Of a DNA stretch of 64,000 nt, positions 61,673 through 64,000 are shown in pieces. The stretch is from Amaranthus tricolor (Eukaryota > Streptophyta > Magnoliopsida > Caryophyllales > Amaranthaceae): assembly GCF_026212465.1 (NCBI RefSeq), contig NC_080057.1:19315962-19379961 (forward strand), written 5' to 3'. Made by a program: the position numbers and the translations under genes. The notes beneath the pieces were generated by a model. It was not told the DNA's origin, did no database searches, and was given only the letters and a program-made list of their open reading frames with translations. Position 1 is the first letter of the stretch, and every line of letters starts with the position of its first letter.

Positions 61673-62382
61673 AACTAGATGAGGCGCTCACTTCTGATGC
61701 ATTGTTGAGAAGTTCTCGAATTGTTTCAAAATTATCACGAAAATCTATTTAAGTAACTTAATTCGTGAAGTTTGTTTTCAATTTCTTTTAGGTTAGTTTT
61801 GGTGTTCAAAGATCGGTGCATCTTGTATCTAAGGTTGCAAAGTCATTCTAGTTAGAGGGAATTCGACTGAGGCACTTCTTTGGTAGTCTTAGATTTTTGA
61901 ATTTCTTGTAGCAGTTTTGTTATAGATAAGTCATTTAATAACTTCAAATGACCATAAATTTGATCACGAAGTTCACTAATTTCTACAGTTCAAAAATCTA
62001 AAAAGCGTCTTTGAAATAATCTTCAGTGAACTTGACGACTGCAAGGAGTTGACGGCTGGCATGGGCGCTAGAACAAACACCTCTCAATGGATGAACTCAA
62101 CATGTTGTCAACTTATTACACAACGAGCGAAGGAATATAAAAGGTATTTATATCTTTATCTTTTTGATCTACAATATATTTGGAGCTGCATTTTAGATGC
62201 ATTAGAGCCATCTTGATATGTTCATTATTTGACCTACAAAAGCAGGAAAAATAAGAGAATTATCTACGTAAAGCCATTTTTATCATTGATATGTTCATTG
62301 GTATTATCTATTTTTAGACTAACGCAGTACTGCACTGTCGTGACAAAAGTCTTACAGTTGCTGGTGATTTCGAGTTATTAGC

Positions 62383-63575
62383 TTAAAATTCAGGCTCGTC
62401 TGAGTCGGCCTCCTCAACATTTGTTTCCAAATATGTTGTGATATCATCTCTATCTATTTCTAGTTGATGAGTGTCTTCTTCAGCCTCATCATCTTCATAT
62501 TCTTGTTCCTTATCATTCTCGTACCTCACTTCCATGTTATGTTCTGCATTCACTTTTCGGTCTTGTAATTGTTTGCTGTTTTCATCAGAAATCTGTTTCC
62601 TTTCCTTTGCACCTTCAGACTGCATTTGATTTTTAACATGCTCATAACTTCCTTCCTTTGTGCTTGTTAAACTTCCTTGTTGCTCGTTCTTTGTTTCTTC
62701 CTCCCTGGAATGGCCAACTTCGACAGTCTGATTAAGATTTCTAGGGTGATCTTCGAGGTTGAACTCTTTTCGGGTTTCAGAATCATTTGACCATTCAACT
62801 GACTGATTCTCGCCACTTTTCTGTTGTTCCTCGTTGAGCCTGATTCCGCTCGTCTTTGCTGAATCTAACGTTCCTTTGCCAGAAGAATTACTGCTACCTT
62901 GTAATCCTTTAGCATTTTCTGTGTGCTTTTTCTTTAGAGCTCGAATTTCTTCATCTTTCATCTTTATTATGTTCTTCAAAGCCGTAATCTGAAACATATC
63001 TACACCCTCCGGATTCTCCCTAGTTGCAAGCATTTTAAACTCGTTCTTTTTCTTCTTGAGCGCCAATCGAATTACCTTTCTTTCATCCATTAGAGATGAA
63101 ATCGTTGATTCCATTTGCGTTACCTTTTTATCCAGCTCCTGCTTCTGCGTTTTTAGCGAGTACACTTTGGTTTTCATCTCCTCAATTTTCTTACGAGCTT
63201 CTTGATTCAACTCTTTTTCTCTCTGCAACTCCGCAAGAGGAAAGGTAATTAGCGTATAGTAAGTAATGTTATAGGAATAATCCAAAGATTTGACATAATG
63301 GGATGAGACTACATAAACCAAAACCGATCAAAATGAAAAACATCTCTAACAAAGAGAAACGTATTAATAAACTTCACCTGAAAAAGAAGATTGAGGGTAA
63401 CAAGTTGTTGGTGTTTATCCTTGACGAGGAGAGTAAAGATGCGTTTTTCTCGCACCTTGTGGACTACCATGACACCGAGAATTGTTGCGACAAACGCTAG
63501 CACCACCACCAATGCATATGACGACTTGTTCCCTCTTTGGCCATTGTTACTCTTGATAGAACAACTTCCCATCAT
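62383..63575 (-). CDS. Membrane-anchored coiled-coil protein, 2 exons, 345-347 aa
   Basis: Exon 1 is 63378-63575 (66 aa, start at 63575); the intron is about 149 bp with GT donor; exon 2 runs from 63228 or 63222 to 62383 (two in-frame AG acceptors six bases apart). One hydrophobic segment, residues about 20-38 (YALVVVLAFVATILGVMVV), follows a short polar N-terminus and precedes a basic stretch (HKVREKR), giving a likely signal anchor. Residues about 65-165 are strongly heptad-like (LNQEARKKIEEMKTKVYSLK, DKKVTQMESTISSLMDER). The rest is polar and Ser/Glu/Lys-rich, ending in an acidic tail (EYEDDEAEEDTHQ, VEEADSDEPEF). No enzymatic domain is visible. I cannot name it; the layout suits an ER/Golgi or nuclear-envelope tether or scaffold. 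Its stop is about 710 bp from that of gene 3. Confidence 0.85.
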
Positions 63576-63681
63576 TTCTTTTTGATTGTTCTCTCACTCT
63601 TTGTGAAACAAGCTTATTATGTCATCATTCCTTTTCATTCAAAAAAGCACATCAAACTACTCATTCCCTTCTCCCTCTCTC

Positions 63682-63690
63682 ATTTATATG
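63682..63690 (-). promoter_or_regulatory. Possible TATA box of the coiled-coil gene
   Basis: Minus-strand CATATAAAT lies about 110 bp before the start codon at 63575, with a CT/GA-rich tract between. The distance is reasonable, but this is sequence resemblance only. Confidence 0.35.
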
Positions 63691-63807
63691 TGGTGTTTGG
63701 ACATTGGCATGCATAAAAAGGTAACGAGGATATCATGGCTCAAGGATTTGGTTTTAAGAAATACACTCAACATGGGATTTCAGCCTATAATTATACAGCT
63801 ACTCTTG

Positions 63808-63945
63808 TGAGAGACTATTTCATAGAGAGACAACCTCAAAATATAAAGCTCATATTTTTATTTCGTCTTTAAGTTTTATAATTGAGTTATTTAGTCTATA
63901 TATGTAATGCATCTTTTGGAGAGATCGTCTCTCTCAACAATTTGT
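63808..63945. mobile_element. GAGAG-type MITE near the window end
   Basis: The left end TTGTGAGAGACTATTTCATA and right end GAGATCGTCTCTCTCAACAA are inverted copies of the GAGACGGTCTC family. About 140 bp, non-coding. Confidence 0.6.
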
Positions 63946-64000
63946 GATAATCATATTTCTCATACATGAAGTTAAGGTCGTTTCTGACATTAGGCAAGAT

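Overview
This is a nuclear window from a flowering plant, almost certainly a eudicot. It is AT-rich, with GT-AG introns, long introns full of transposable elements, and plant versions of four genes. The abundant short elements with GAGACGGTCTC-type ends give an impression of Caryophyllales/Amaranthaceae, but that is only an impression. No prokaryotic or organellar features, rRNA, tRNA or CRISPR arrays were seen.

Host genes. (1) 601-9201 (+): HIRA-type histone chaperone, 10 exons, 918 aa; its introns hold a nearly complete but coding-dead Ty3/gypsy element and other fragments. (2) 38976-52463 (+): alcohol-forming fatty acyl-CoA reductase (FAR), 10 exons, 489 aa, for wax/suberin/cutin alcohols; introns of up to 4.9 kb carry at least eight small elements. 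(3) 59309-61672 (+): a 201-aa twin-CX9C (CHCH-like) protein with a coiled coil, six coding exons. (4) 62383-63575 (-): a 345-347-aa membrane-anchored coiled-coil protein, two exons, tail-to-tail with gene 3. All exon junctions were checked for reading phase by hand. The four genes share no evident pathway; this is an ordinary plant gene neighbourhood.

9.2-38.9 kb is a transposon nest. In order: a hAT-like element (9944-10883); a roughly 1 kb long inverted repeat rich in TTA (about 12.45-13.51 kb); a GC-ended hAT MITE with a perfect 8-bp target duplication (15941-16634); a Harbinger-type MITE (17969-18519); and a 5.95-kb hAT element (18700-24651) with a degraded transposase, itself split by a 2.24-kb solo LTR with a perfect 5-bp duplication. 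Then comes a probable second solo LTR (24890-37341), split by a CACTA/En-Spm element (25613-33497). The CACTA element has a lightly broken transposase, a four-copy 169-bp tandem repeat and a Ulp1-type protease tail, and is itself split by another hAT-like element (31631-33286). A sister hAT-like copy lies at 33756-34887 and a LINE tail at 37485-37830.

52.5-59.3 kb, between FAR and gene 3, holds two Mutator-like elements (53757-54620 with a perfect 9-bp duplication, and 55362-56372), a probable 5' UTR exon and a copia integrase fragment interrupted by a 123-bp MITE.

No clearly new biological system is visible. The most interesting points are the degenerate ASF1-binding (B-motif) region of HIRA, the evenly spaced four-cysteine motif of gene 3, a duplicated splice junction in FAR intron 6, the 169-bp array plus protease in the CACTA element, and UTR-like sequence with a splice donor carried by the paired hAT-like elements.
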